This document shows, piece by piece, positions 31,173 through 37,852 of a stretch of 37,852 nt of DNA. Position numbers and translations under genes: made by a program. The notes under the pieces are model-generated. The model did not search any database and was not told the DNA's origin. It was given only the letters and a program-made list of their open reading frames with translations. How positions within the stretch are numbered: position 1 is the first letter of the stretch; each line of letters starts with the position of its first letter. Origin of the DNA: Deltaproteobacteria bacterium UBA6601. GTDB lineage: Bacteria; Myxococcota_A; UBA796; UBA9615. The stretch covers positions 1 through 37,852 of the forward strand of contig DJIF01000065.1 in NCBI GenBank assembly GCA_002433485.1, written 5' to 3'.

Positions 31173-33266
31173 TCAGTGGTAGTCCCCCAGCACAAAGCCA
31201 GCACCACCTGCTTCATGCCAGCGCTCGGCTGCCCGCCAGGAATGCCAGGCATTATGAAAGAACTGCGAGTCCTGGTCGGGCCAGACGCTTAGGTCCTGCT
31301 CCTCAACGTCAAAGGACAAGGCTGAGTTGGCAAGTTCGATGGCGGCGCCCCGAATCAACTCCAGCCGCACGCCTTCGGGGAGCTGGTCCAGTTCCGGAAC
31401 GCCAGCCACAAACAACAGCTTGGGGCGTGCTGGAGCCCGCTGCAGGTTGATGTCGGCCAGCATCTGCCCAGCGAGGGAGCACAGCGGCCGACTACCCCAG
31501 GAAAGTGGTCGACACAGCATGGCAAGCAACTCATCCTGACGCTCGCGAAGCCGCCCGTGGTCCATCGCTTCGCCGACTCCCACAAGATAGGGCTCGGCAA
31601 CTCCAGGTCCAAGAAACTCTGCCGAGGAGCGCGCCTGCTCCAGCAGTTCGGCCGAGGTCAATTGGAAGCTTGAGAACATCTGGTCGCCAAGGGCTCTACC
31701 CATTCCATGGGCCAGGATCTGTAGCTCGCTGCGAGTGAGCTTATGACGCTCCAACAGGGCATCAACGGCCTGACTGTCTGCAGTGGGCTGGCTGGCGAGT
31801 AAGGCCGGAGTGCTGCCGATAAAGCTTCCCAGGGCTGCCAGGTGGTTGCCGCGGCTCACCGGATCCCTGGTGCGACATTCTTCATGAATGCGTTGCGGTG
31901 GTCCGCGGCCTGGCCCAAACATCTTGAAGTAGTAATAGGGTTCAACACGCTCAGCCACTGAGCTGGGGTCCCGGTCGTGGATGAAGTCGCCAAGTCCTTG
32001 CGATCCACCTACCAACAACAACAACCCAAGTCCCGCAATGGCAAGCCGCCGATAGCGGCGGGCAAGTACCGCTAAGCACTGAGCCAGTAGCAGCAGCCAG
32101 AGCAGGTAGATGGGAATCAAATAGCGCGGTGCATTGACTCCAGGGGCGGCAGGCGGCTCAATCTGCGCCCACTCGGTCAGGATTGCTTCAGCGCGTAGGG
32201 GAGATAGCACGTAGGTCAGAGCCCAGCTGAGTGCAAGCAGGGCCACTGCCGAGGCTCCGGAGGATCGCTGTTGGCCCCTCTTCAGTCTGTTGTTGAGCAG
32301 TGAATAGCTCCATCGGAGCAGGCCAAATAAGCCCCATATGCTGGCCACCAGAAAGCCGCTTACCCAGAGGACTCCTGAGGCATAAGCGAAGGGACGTTCA
32401 GGTACTATTGAGTTCACAGCACTGGGGGGCTGGGCAAAGAGCAATGACAGGTAGGGCAGGCCAATCGCCTCTCCTACTTTGGCCAGCAGGTCTCGCTCTG
32501 CCGCACCTAATTCGCGCAGCTGCCAGGTGACCTTAGCCGCCAGGGCGAGCACTCCTCCAGCTGCATCCGGGCTGTCGGTGATCCACAGGGCCGCGATGTT
32601 CAGCAGCACCAACGCGGGAAACAGTAAAAAGCCAATAAGAAAGCGGCGTTGAGCGTCCCGACCACGGGGATTTAGGGCCAGCAGGAGGGCAGGTATGGCC
32701 ACTGCTGCGCTACGTAGGTACCAGGTTCCAAGGCCTAGCAGGAGCCCTGCCAGGAGCGGACGGCAGGAGCGGCCATTGGTCGGCCCAGCCGGCAGCGCTA
32801 CTGCCAGCGCCACGAGCACATAGAACAGACCGGTAGTGTGACCACCAATGGCTGCGAGCAGGCCATCTTTGACAAGGAATGGGGCGCAGGCCAGCAGTAG
32901 CGGAAAGCTGAACGCCGCGAAGCTACCGGAGCTCCGCTGCAGGACCACCGCGCCCGCTGCAGCTATACCGACTGTGTAGGCCAGCGACAGCCACTGCCAG
33001 GCCAGGAGGTGGTCGCCAAACAGCAGAAAACCGAGGCTGGTTAACAGTCCGTCCAGCAGCAGCGAGCCTTGATAGACGATGAGCTGATAGTGGAACAGGT
33101 CAAGCAGATGACCGTGTCTTAGCTCCCGACCGATAGTCGGTGTGATCAGCGCCTCTCCATCGATGAAGTAAGCGGGGTGGGCAAACAGCCTTGCCAGCAG
33201 AGCCAGCAGGGGAGCGGCCAGGAGGAAGAGCCAGCGGTTATCCCGCCATGACAGTCCTGGCCCCAC
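31173..33266 (-). CDS. polytopic membrane protein, GT-C glycosyltransferase-like, with soluble C-terminus
   Basis: About 697 residues. Some 9-10 hydrophobic helices lie in the first 430 residues (WLFLLAAPLLALLARL, LLLDGLLTSLGFLLFG, LLAGLLLGLGTWYL, LIPIYLLWLLLLAQCLAVLA, LAIAGLGLLLLVGG), then a soluble C-terminal part of about 240 residues with no known motif. After the first helix comes YFIDGEALITPTIGRELRHG, the position where GT-C enzymes (ArnT/PMT type) carry their acidic catalytic loop; the match is loose. It may use a polyprenyl-phosphate sugar, but that is inference. The open frame begins at TTG 33287; GTG 33266 is preferred because GGAGG lies exactly seven bases before it. It follows 33342-35291 by 75 bases in the same direction. 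Confidence 0.7.
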   Translation of the reverse strand: MGPGLSWRDNRWLFLLAAPLLALLARLFAHPAYFIDGEALITPTIGRELRHGHLLDLFHYQLIVYQGSLLLDGLLTSLGFLLFGDHLLAWQWLSLAYTVGIAAAGAVVLQRSSGSFAAFSFPLLLACAPFLVKDGLLAAIGGHTTGLFYVLVALAVALPAGPTNGRSCRPLLAGLLLGLGTWYLRSAAVAIPALLLALNPRGRDAQRRFLIGFLLFPALVLLNIAALWITDSPDAAGGVLALAAKVTWQLRELGAAERDLLAKVGEAIGLPYLSLLFAQPPSAVNSIVPERPFAYASGVLWVSGFLVASIWGLFGLLRWSYSLLNNRLKRGQQRSSGASAVALLALSWALTYVLSPLRAEAILTEWAQIEPPAAPGVNAPRYLIPIYLLWLLLLAQCLAVLARRYRRLAIAGLGLLLLVGGSQGLGDFIHDRDPSSVAERVEPYYYFKMFGPGRGPPQRIHEECRTRDPVSRGNHLAALGSFIGSTPALLASQPTADSQAVDALLERHKLTRSELQILAHGMGRALGDQMFSSFQLTSAELLEQARSSAEFLGPGVAEPYLVGVGEAMDHGRLRERQDELLAMLCRPLSWGSRPLCSLAGQMLADINLQRAPARPKLLFVAGVPELDQLPEGVRLELIRGAAIELANSALSFDVEEQDLSVWPDQDSQFFHNAWHSWRAAERWHEAGGAGFVLGDYH

Positions 33267-33273
33267 CGTTGTG

Positions 33274-33278
33274 CCTCC
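33274..33278 (-). promoter_or_regulatory. Shine-Dalgarno deciding the start at 33266
   Basis: GGAGG on the minus strand, seven bases upstream of GTG 33266. The upstream TTG at 33287 has no comparable site and would place this sequence inside the coding region, so the GTG start is chosen. Confidence 0.6.
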
Positions 33279-33341
33279 TTCGTTCAACCGTTGCGGCCGA
33301 TGTTCTCGCCCGAGTCGGCAAAGCTCCGGTTCTGACTCAGC

Positions 33342-35291
33342 TTATCGCGGACTGCCGTCGCTTCTATCGACCTTGCGTTGCCAGCGCTGATGACGGCGAT
33401 GGCGCTTTTTCTCATTGACCCGGCCGATGGTTGGATCGTGGTCGGGAGTGCGAAGATCTGAGCGTTCATTCTTCTTGTCGTCGTACTGTTGGTAGCGCTG
33501 GCGGGCCAGGAGAGTGAACATGGAATAGTCAATGTGTTGATCGGATCTCTCAATGAGGGGCTCCCGGTCCTCCCCCAACATCAGCCACAGTTGCCCCGGC
33601 TCACCCTTGGAGTGGGCTCGGAGCCGATGGCGACCTTCGCTGATCGGCACAATCTGTCCGTGCTCAATGGGCTCTCCGTTGAGCCATGCCTTGCCAGCCC
33701 ATTCGCCCATGAACCACACGGTGTATGAGCCCGATACCAGTAACTCAACTTCCTGTTCAGCCACCTCCCCATCCACCTGCATTCTGCCGCCATGCAGGTA
33801 GAGGTTCGGTCGATAGGGCAGGTAATGTTTCCAGAGCCACTTTCGCTCGCCGGTGTGCAGATAGCGCCGGCGGGTCATGTAATTGCGAATAAAGAAGTGC
33901 GGTTTTCTCTTGCGCGCTCGCTCAATAAAGCCGTTGCGACCTGAACCTTGGCGAAACCACTTTCTAGCCAGAGCTGTGCCAAAGAAGGTGGTCTCTTCGT
34001 AGCCAGGCACCATACCGATGGCGTCCCAGTACGGGACGGGCTCTGGAAAGACTTCCACAGCGCTCCGCATGACTGAGAGTTGTGGCTGCATGTTGGACGC
34101 GAGCAGATTCTTGTACGGCGCCCAGGATAGCTGCGCTTGACCTGCTACCAGCAGTACTAGCAGTGCAACAGCGAGCCAGCGGGAGAAGCGTCGCTCCAGC
34201 CAACAACAGGCTGAGCCAACCGCAGCTCCGGCGAGTAGCGCCACGTAGGGATCAAAGGAGGCGATGTAATACAGAAAGAAGCCGCGGTGGAAAAAGATCG
34301 TGCCGAGCATCCCTGTGGTCATCACCAGCGAGGCCAGCCACAACGGTCGACTGCCAAACTTCCATAGCGCTACCAACGTGCCCAGTCCGCCAGCAGCCCA
34401 CAGAACGGGACCGTAGCCGATTGCCATCTTCAAGGCGCGTAGCTTATTGGCGAAGGGAGTGGACTCTTTGAAAGCGGTCCGAACTGCGGCACCCAGTTGG
34501 CTGCCGACGAAGCCAGTATCTTCCTGCAGTAGAGCCATCAGCAGGTACCAGGCGGCCACAGCGCTCAGGGCAGTAAAGACTGCAATTGCCGCGCCCATAA
34601 GGTGGCGCTTAAGGCTAAGGCCACCCTTATAGAGCAGGACCATAGAGAACAGCAGCCAGCCAGCGCCGAGTGCGACGGCGTTGTAAAGAGACTTCTGTGA
34701 AATAAGTCCCGTTGCGGCTACCAGGAGGCCCACCAGGACGGCTCTCTTCCACGGTAGCTCAGCGCGCCACAGCAGGCCCATGGCGAGCAGGCTTAGAGGG
34801 ATTACGTAGGTGTCGGTTCGAACCTCAAAGCTGTGCGATTGCCAGCTCATGGAAGTAGCCAGCAGCAGCACAGCTGAGAGTCCATACCAGGGCCAGCCTG
34901 AGGGGGGGCTGGTCGCTTCAGCGGCTGCCTGCTCAGGGGCAGCAACAGAATATCGTGCTGCCCGTTCGCAGAACCAGAAGCAGGCGACCAGGGTCAGCGC
35001 TGATGCGAGGCTCGCGGAGAGTCGAGCGGCCAGGGTGATCCAAACCGGGTCCTCCAAGGCAATCAATGGGGTCAGCGCCATCCACAACAGGCCGGGCCGT
35101 CCCGCTCCGCGGAAGTGACCACGATAGAAGTCGCTGACATGTTCGATCACGACGAATTCGTCGCAGTGGAGAGCAGCGGTCCAGGCAGCGGGAAGCAGTG
35201 AGACTCCACACAGGGTGAGGATCAGCACCGCAGGCCAATTTGGCCGCTTCTGAACGGAAGGGGTCGGCTCAGGCTCAGACACCGCGAACAC
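33342..35291 (-). CDS. polytopic GT-C-like (ArnT/PMT-type) membrane glycosyltransferase
   Basis: A 649-residue membrane protein. After helix one comes LHCDEFVVIEHVSDFYRGHFRGAGRPGLLWMALTPLI, the acidic DE loop and gapped Arg/Gly stretch typical of dolichyl- or undecaprenyl-phosphate-sugar-dependent GT-C enzymes (PMT_2-like). About nine further helices reach to residue 400, with SHSFEVRTDTYVIPLSLLAM as a conserved-looking periplasmic turn and FFHRGFFLYYIASFDPYV late in the core. The C-terminal 230 residues are soluble, begin with a VMRSAVEVFPEPVPYWDAIG segment and end in a very basic tail (NEKKRHRRHQRWQRK). It likely transfers a sugar to a lipid, glycan or protein outside the membrane. The start is GTG 35291; no strong ribosome site is seen, and GTG at residue 4 is an alternative. 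Confidence 0.75.
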   Translation of the reverse strand: MFAVSEPEPTPSVQKRPNWPAVLILTLCGVSLLPAAWTAALHCDEFVVIEHVSDFYRGHFRGAGRPGLLWMALTPLIALEDPVWITLAARLSASLASALTLVACFWFCERAARYSVAAPEQAAAEATSPPSGWPWYGLSAVLLLATSMSWQSHSFEVRTDTYVIPLSLLAMGLLWRAELPWKRAVLVGLLVAATGLISQKSLYNAVALGAGWLLFSMVLLYKGGLSLKRHLMGAAIAVFTALSAVAAWYLLMALLQEDTGFVGSQLGAAVRTAFKESTPFANKLRALKMAIGYGPVLWAAGGLGTLVALWKFGSRPLWLASLVMTTGMLGTIFFHRGFFLYYIASFDPYVALLAGAAVGSACCWLERRFSRWLAVALLVLLVAGQAQLSWAPYKNLLASNMQPQLSVMRSAVEVFPEPVPYWDAIGMVPGYEETTFFGTALARKWFRQGSGRNGFIERARKRKPHFFIRNYMTRRRYLHTGERKWLWKHYLPYRPNLYLHGGRMQVDGEVAEQEVELLVSGSYTVWFMGEWAGKAWLNGEPIEHGQIVPISEGRHRLRAHSKGEPGQLWLMLGEDREPLIERSDQHIDYSMFTLLARQRYQQYDDKKNERSDLRTPDHDPTIGRVNEKKRHRRHQRWQRKVDRSDGSPR

Positions 35292-35349
35292 CTAGCACAT
35301 TTGAGCGTTGAGAGACCAGCGAGCGCTTTGCGGCTACGATTTTCGCAGC

Positions 35350-37251
35350 CTATTGAGGTCGCCCGACCGGCGTTTTTGATTGCCGTCGAAGTAGTGACGC
35401 ACGACGCTCGGCTTCCTTCAACAGTGGGTCAAAGCGCTCGTCACATGCGGCTGACTCTGGAACGCAGAATAACCACTCTGCTCCGGAGATCAGCGCGTGG
35501 ATCCGCTCCGCGCGTCGTTCAGGGGGGCATTGCCAACCACAAGGACTGGTGCTGATCAGCGTGGTCCGTGACCGAGTTGACGCTGTGGCTGCGGCGCTCT
35601 CATCCAGTACGGAGCTGCTCAGGTCCCAGCCGTCGAGTTTTACTTCTGGTAATGGGTCGGGGGCAGGGATACCCAGCAGGCTTGCCAGGGTAGGCACCAG
35701 ATCGATCTGTTGAAAGCGGCCCTGACGTAGCTCTCCAGCAGCTCTGCCGTCGGGCAAGCGAAAGTAGATTGGGATCCGCACCAATTCCGGGTGAGGGGCG
35801 CTCTTAAGTGTGGTGCTGGCGTGCCCGATGCCGTTGTGGTCCAGCAATTCCTCGCCATGATCAGCCGAGACCACCAGCAGCAGGTTCTGGTAGCCCTGTA
35901 GTGCGTGGAGGATCTGTCCAAGCGCCTGGTCTTGTTGAATCAGTTCTGCGCTGTATAGGGTCCTGATTGCCGGCTTTAGCCAGCTGTGTCGACCGGGGAA
36001 CTGCTCCCTGGGGACGGTGTAGTGGCTTCTGGCTCGATCGAGGATCGGTGCATTGGGCAAGCTGCTCGGTAGGCCCAGCGCCTCAAGGTCCTGTGGGCTT
36101 GCGTCGTAGGGAGCATGGATGTCCCTTAGATGCATCCAGACAAAGCTGGGCCCGGCAGCGCTGTTCAGGGCCTCAGTGATCATTTCCGGCGCCGAAAGGG
36201 AGTGGTTGAGTCTGTTGGTGAAGCCTAGACCGCCGTAGTTCTCATCGCCGTCAGCGGCAAAGCCATAGGAGCTGTAGCCGTGCCGATTGAGCTCCTCAAT
36301 GAAGGTTGTGAGGTGATCAGGTAGGTCGCGCTCACGTTCCTCAACGCCGTGCACCGCGGGATGCAGACCAGTGAGGAAAGAGACGATTCCCGGCGAAGTC
36401 CAGGCAGAGTTGGCGAGGACTTCGGCAAAGCTGACTGATGTGCGGCTAAGTGCCTCAAAGCTGGGCAGGGCTGCCGGTGCCTGGCCCCAAGGAGGCACAA
36501 AGTCAGCGCGCAGGGCGTCGATGGTAATGAAGACCACGCTTGCGCCTGAATAGGGAGCCTTAAGAGCGCTTTTTGGAGCCTTGGCAGCCCTGCTCCTGGT
36601 CTCGGCACTGAGGCGAGCAGCTTGCGGTGTATCGGAAGAGCTGGGTAGCGCGAGGGGATCGGCCGTTTGGGCGGTTGGTGCCGGAATCTGAGCAGGAGCA
36701 GCTCCAGTGATTGGGAGCAGCCACAATGTGGCGAGCAGCGCAAGCAGCGGCGCGCAGGCCCACCACGAGCGTTTGCCCCCACTGAGGAGCGCGACCGTTG
36801 CGGTGGCGATGGCAGCATTGGCGAGCAGGTCCCGGGGGTCAAAGATTCGCTTTGGGAGCAGGGCCTGTAGCAGTTCGTCGACCATGCCGATGCTGGATCC
36901 CAGCAGCACTGCTGGAACCAGCTGACCGGGACAGGCGAAGAATGCCAGCACGCCGATGAGGACGTAGCTGGCCAGATGAAGTTGTTCTTCGATGGCGCTC
37001 CACATGGGCAGCAGCGCAGTGCACAGCAGGATGTACAGGAGCATGGCTCCGAGCGGAACAGGAAGCTGCTTGCGGACGTGTCGGATTGCGAGTCCCAGCA
37101 CACTAAGGGAGAACAGCAACAGCAGGGTAAGTACAGGCTGGAGCAGTTGTTGAGAGCGCAGCAACGCAGCGAGAGCTGGGGCCGACCCGAGGCTCAGGTA
37201 CAGCACCGGGACCAGCACCACCAACAGCGCCCTCGCCAGGGAAGATTTCAT
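35350..37251 (-). CDS. VanZ-like membrane domain fused to a sulfatase-family hydrolase
   Basis: A 633-residue protein. Residues 1-180 hold about five helices and a VanZ-like signature: an EEQLHLASYVLIGVLAFF start, GMVDELLQALLP and KRIFDPRDLLANAAIA (the E-x-x-Q...R-x-x-D-x-x-D-x-x-x-N pattern). A Pro/Ala linker follows. From about 237 the sulfatase domain begins: VFITIDALRAD (Asp 245 and 250), the nucleophile loop ANSAWTSPGIVSFLTGLHPAVHG (Thr 285/Ser 286 where sulfatases have Cys/Ser), MHLRDIHAPYD, VVSADHGEELLDHNGIGHAS and LVRIPIYFRLP. The metal-site residues are present, so it should be an active phosphatase, phosphotransferase or sulfatase acting outside the membrane. A Thr or Ser nucleophile without the C-x-P-x-R motif argues for phospho-transfer (LtaS/EptA-like) rather than sulfate ester cleavage. 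Its stop is 58 bases upstream of the GT-C start; its start overlaps the GT4 stop (ATGA). Confidence 0.82.
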   Translation of the reverse strand: MKSSLARALLVVLVPVLYLSLGSAPALAALLRSQQLLQPVLTLLLLFSLSVLGLAIRHVRKQLPVPLGAMLLYILLCTALLPMWSAIEEQLHLASYVLIGVLAFFACPGQLVPAVLLGSSIGMVDELLQALLPKRIFDPRDLLANAAIATATVALLSGGKRSWWACAPLLALLATLWLLPITGAAPAQIPAPTAQTADPLALPSSSDTPQAARLSAETRSRAAKAPKSALKAPYSGASVVFITIDALRADFVPPWGQAPAALPSFEALSRTSVSFAEVLANSAWTSPGIVSFLTGLHPAVHGVEERERDLPDHLTTFIEELNRHGYSSYGFAADGDENYGGLGFTNRLNHSLSAPEMITEALNSAAGPSFVWMHLRDIHAPYDASPQDLEALGLPSSLPNAPILDRARSHYTVPREQFPGRHSWLKPAIRTLYSAELIQQDQALGQILHALQGYQNLLLVVSADHGEELLDHNGIGHASTTLKSAPHPELVRIPIYFRLPDGRAAGELRQGRFQQIDLVPTLASLLGIPAPDPLPEVKLDGWDLSSSVLDESAAATASTRSRTTLISTSPCGWQCPPERRAERIHALISGAEWLFCVPESAACDERFDPLLKEAERRASLLRRQSKTPVGRPQ

Positions 37252-37852
37252 GGGCTGAGGGCGTCGAGCAGGCGTGCCTCGACCGCATCCCAGGTGAAGC
37301 GTTCTCGAACTCTGCGTACCAGCGCACTGTCGGCTTTGCTGCCGCGCTTCCAGGCACCGGCCAGAGAGGCTTCGAGGGCACCCTCTTGTTCTGGCTTGAA
37401 TAGGAATACACCTTCACAGCTTCGATCCAGGTACTCAGCGGCGTGGCCGGTGTCTGAGGCGACCACCGCTGCTCCCGAGAGCGCCGCTTCGAGGCTGCTT
37501 CGCCCGACCACCTCGGCCCAGGATGCGAGAACATGCACTCTGGCCAGACCCATGAGATGGCGCAGCTCGGCGTAGGGTAGAACGCCCAGCCAGCGTACCT
37601 GCGTTTGACGCTTCAGTTCCCGTAAGAGCAGTGATTGATAGAGCAGGTGACGAACTCCTGGAAGTGGGCCGGCAAGAGCCAGTGGCAGGCCAAGGGCTGC
37701 GCAGGCTCGGACTACCGAGAGGCTGTTTTTGAGAGGCTCAAGACGCCCCGCGCAGAGCACAAAATCGTTACCAGCAAAGGGTGGCCGAGCCTGGCCTGAC
37801 AGGGAGACTGTGGCGGGAATTGCCACCGGTACTACGGTGGCCTGCCGTGCTG
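37248..37852 (-). CDS. GT4 glycosyltransferase, C-terminal part (N-terminus beyond the window)
   Basis: About 200 codons up to the right edge, open with no start needed within the window. It is the donor-binding half of a GT-B glycosyltransferase: VVPVAIPATVSL, FVLCAGRLEPLKNSLSVVRA (the conserved G-R-L-x-x-x-K-N turn), VRWLGVLPYAELRHLMGLARVHVLASWAEVVGRSSLEAALSGAAVVASD, where the E-x7-E pair (Glu in AEVVGRSSLE) contacts the donor. It transfers a sugar from an NDP donor in envelope polysaccharide or glycolipid synthesis; specificity cannot be seen. The ORF start at 37826 (GTG) is internal, since the fold needs the missing acceptor domain. It is coupled to the VanZ-sulfatase gene by a four-base ATGA overlap. 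Confidence 0.82.
   Translation of the reverse strand, partial: ARQATVVPVAIPATVSLSGQARPPFAGNDFVLCAGRLEPLKNSLSVVRACAALGLPLALAGPLPGVRHLLYQSLLLRELKRQTQVRWLGVLPYAELRHLMGLARVHVLASWAEVVGRSSLEAALSGAAVVASDTGHAAEYLDRSCEGVFLFKPEQEGALEASLAGAWKRGSKADSALVRRVRERFTWDAVEARLLDALSP

Overview
The window reads as a GC-rich chromosomal segment from a predatory/myxobacteria-like or related deltaproteobacterial lineage (Myxococcota or a neighbour; lineage is inference). The clues are two very large secreted proteins ending in MYXO-CTERM-like tails (Gly-Cys, hydrophobic helix, Arg-rich end), MopE-type and thrombospondin-type-3 Asp-rich calcium/metal-binding repeats, a Myxococcus-type Cys-rich repeat, acidic DDDD spacers in lipoproteins, and multiheme c-type cytochrome lipoproteins. 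I saw no tRNA, rRNA, IS element, CRISPR array or prophage. Genes are packed tightly, with seven 4-base ATGA stop/start overlaps.

Left part (1-6325): a truncated lipoprotein, an acyl-CoA thioesterase, then a leftward run of redoxin, MopE-like lipoprotein, Gfo/Idh/MocA-like oxidoreductase and Smr-domain protein, and a divergent sterol-desaturase/AGMO-type membrane hydroxylase. Surface-protein part (6328-15375): a 1277-residue beta-propeller plus TSP3-repeat protein (minus strand) and, divergently, a ~1490-residue PKD-repeat protein; both carry MYXO-CTERM-like tails. The latter is coupled to a YtkA-like lipoprotein.

Centre-left (15382-19620, minus): an inner-membrane-anchored sulfatase-fold protein that has lost its catalytic residues, an intact type I phosphodiesterase-like enzyme and a pentaheme cytochrome c lipoprotein, in one coupled operon. 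Centre-right (19645-28493, plus): a decayed B12-binding/radical SAM-like gene, then a tight surface-polysaccharide operon: radical SAM/SPASM enzyme, Wzm-type permease, Wzt-type ATPase with a C-terminal glycan-binding domain, a glycosyltransferase carrying a ~420-residue coiled coil with 33-residue tandem repeats, and a glycosyltransferase fused to a second radical SAM/SPASM enzyme. The probable job is synthesis, modification, length control and ABC export of a cell-surface glycan.

At 28612-28959 there is a gene that ordinary gene finding breaks: an ArsC-family thioredoxin-fold selenoprotein, read through an in-frame TGA at codon 14 (U-x-x-C motif), with a strong Shine-Dalgarno and a SECIS-like hairpin 13 nt after the TGA. 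This implies the host makes selenocysteine.

Right part (28965-37852, minus): an unrecognised two-gene pair, two large polytopic GT-C-like membrane proteins, a VanZ-like/sulfatase fusion and a truncated GT4 glycosyltransferase, again suggesting envelope glycan or glycolipid work. No gene-free stretch exceeds 300 bases.
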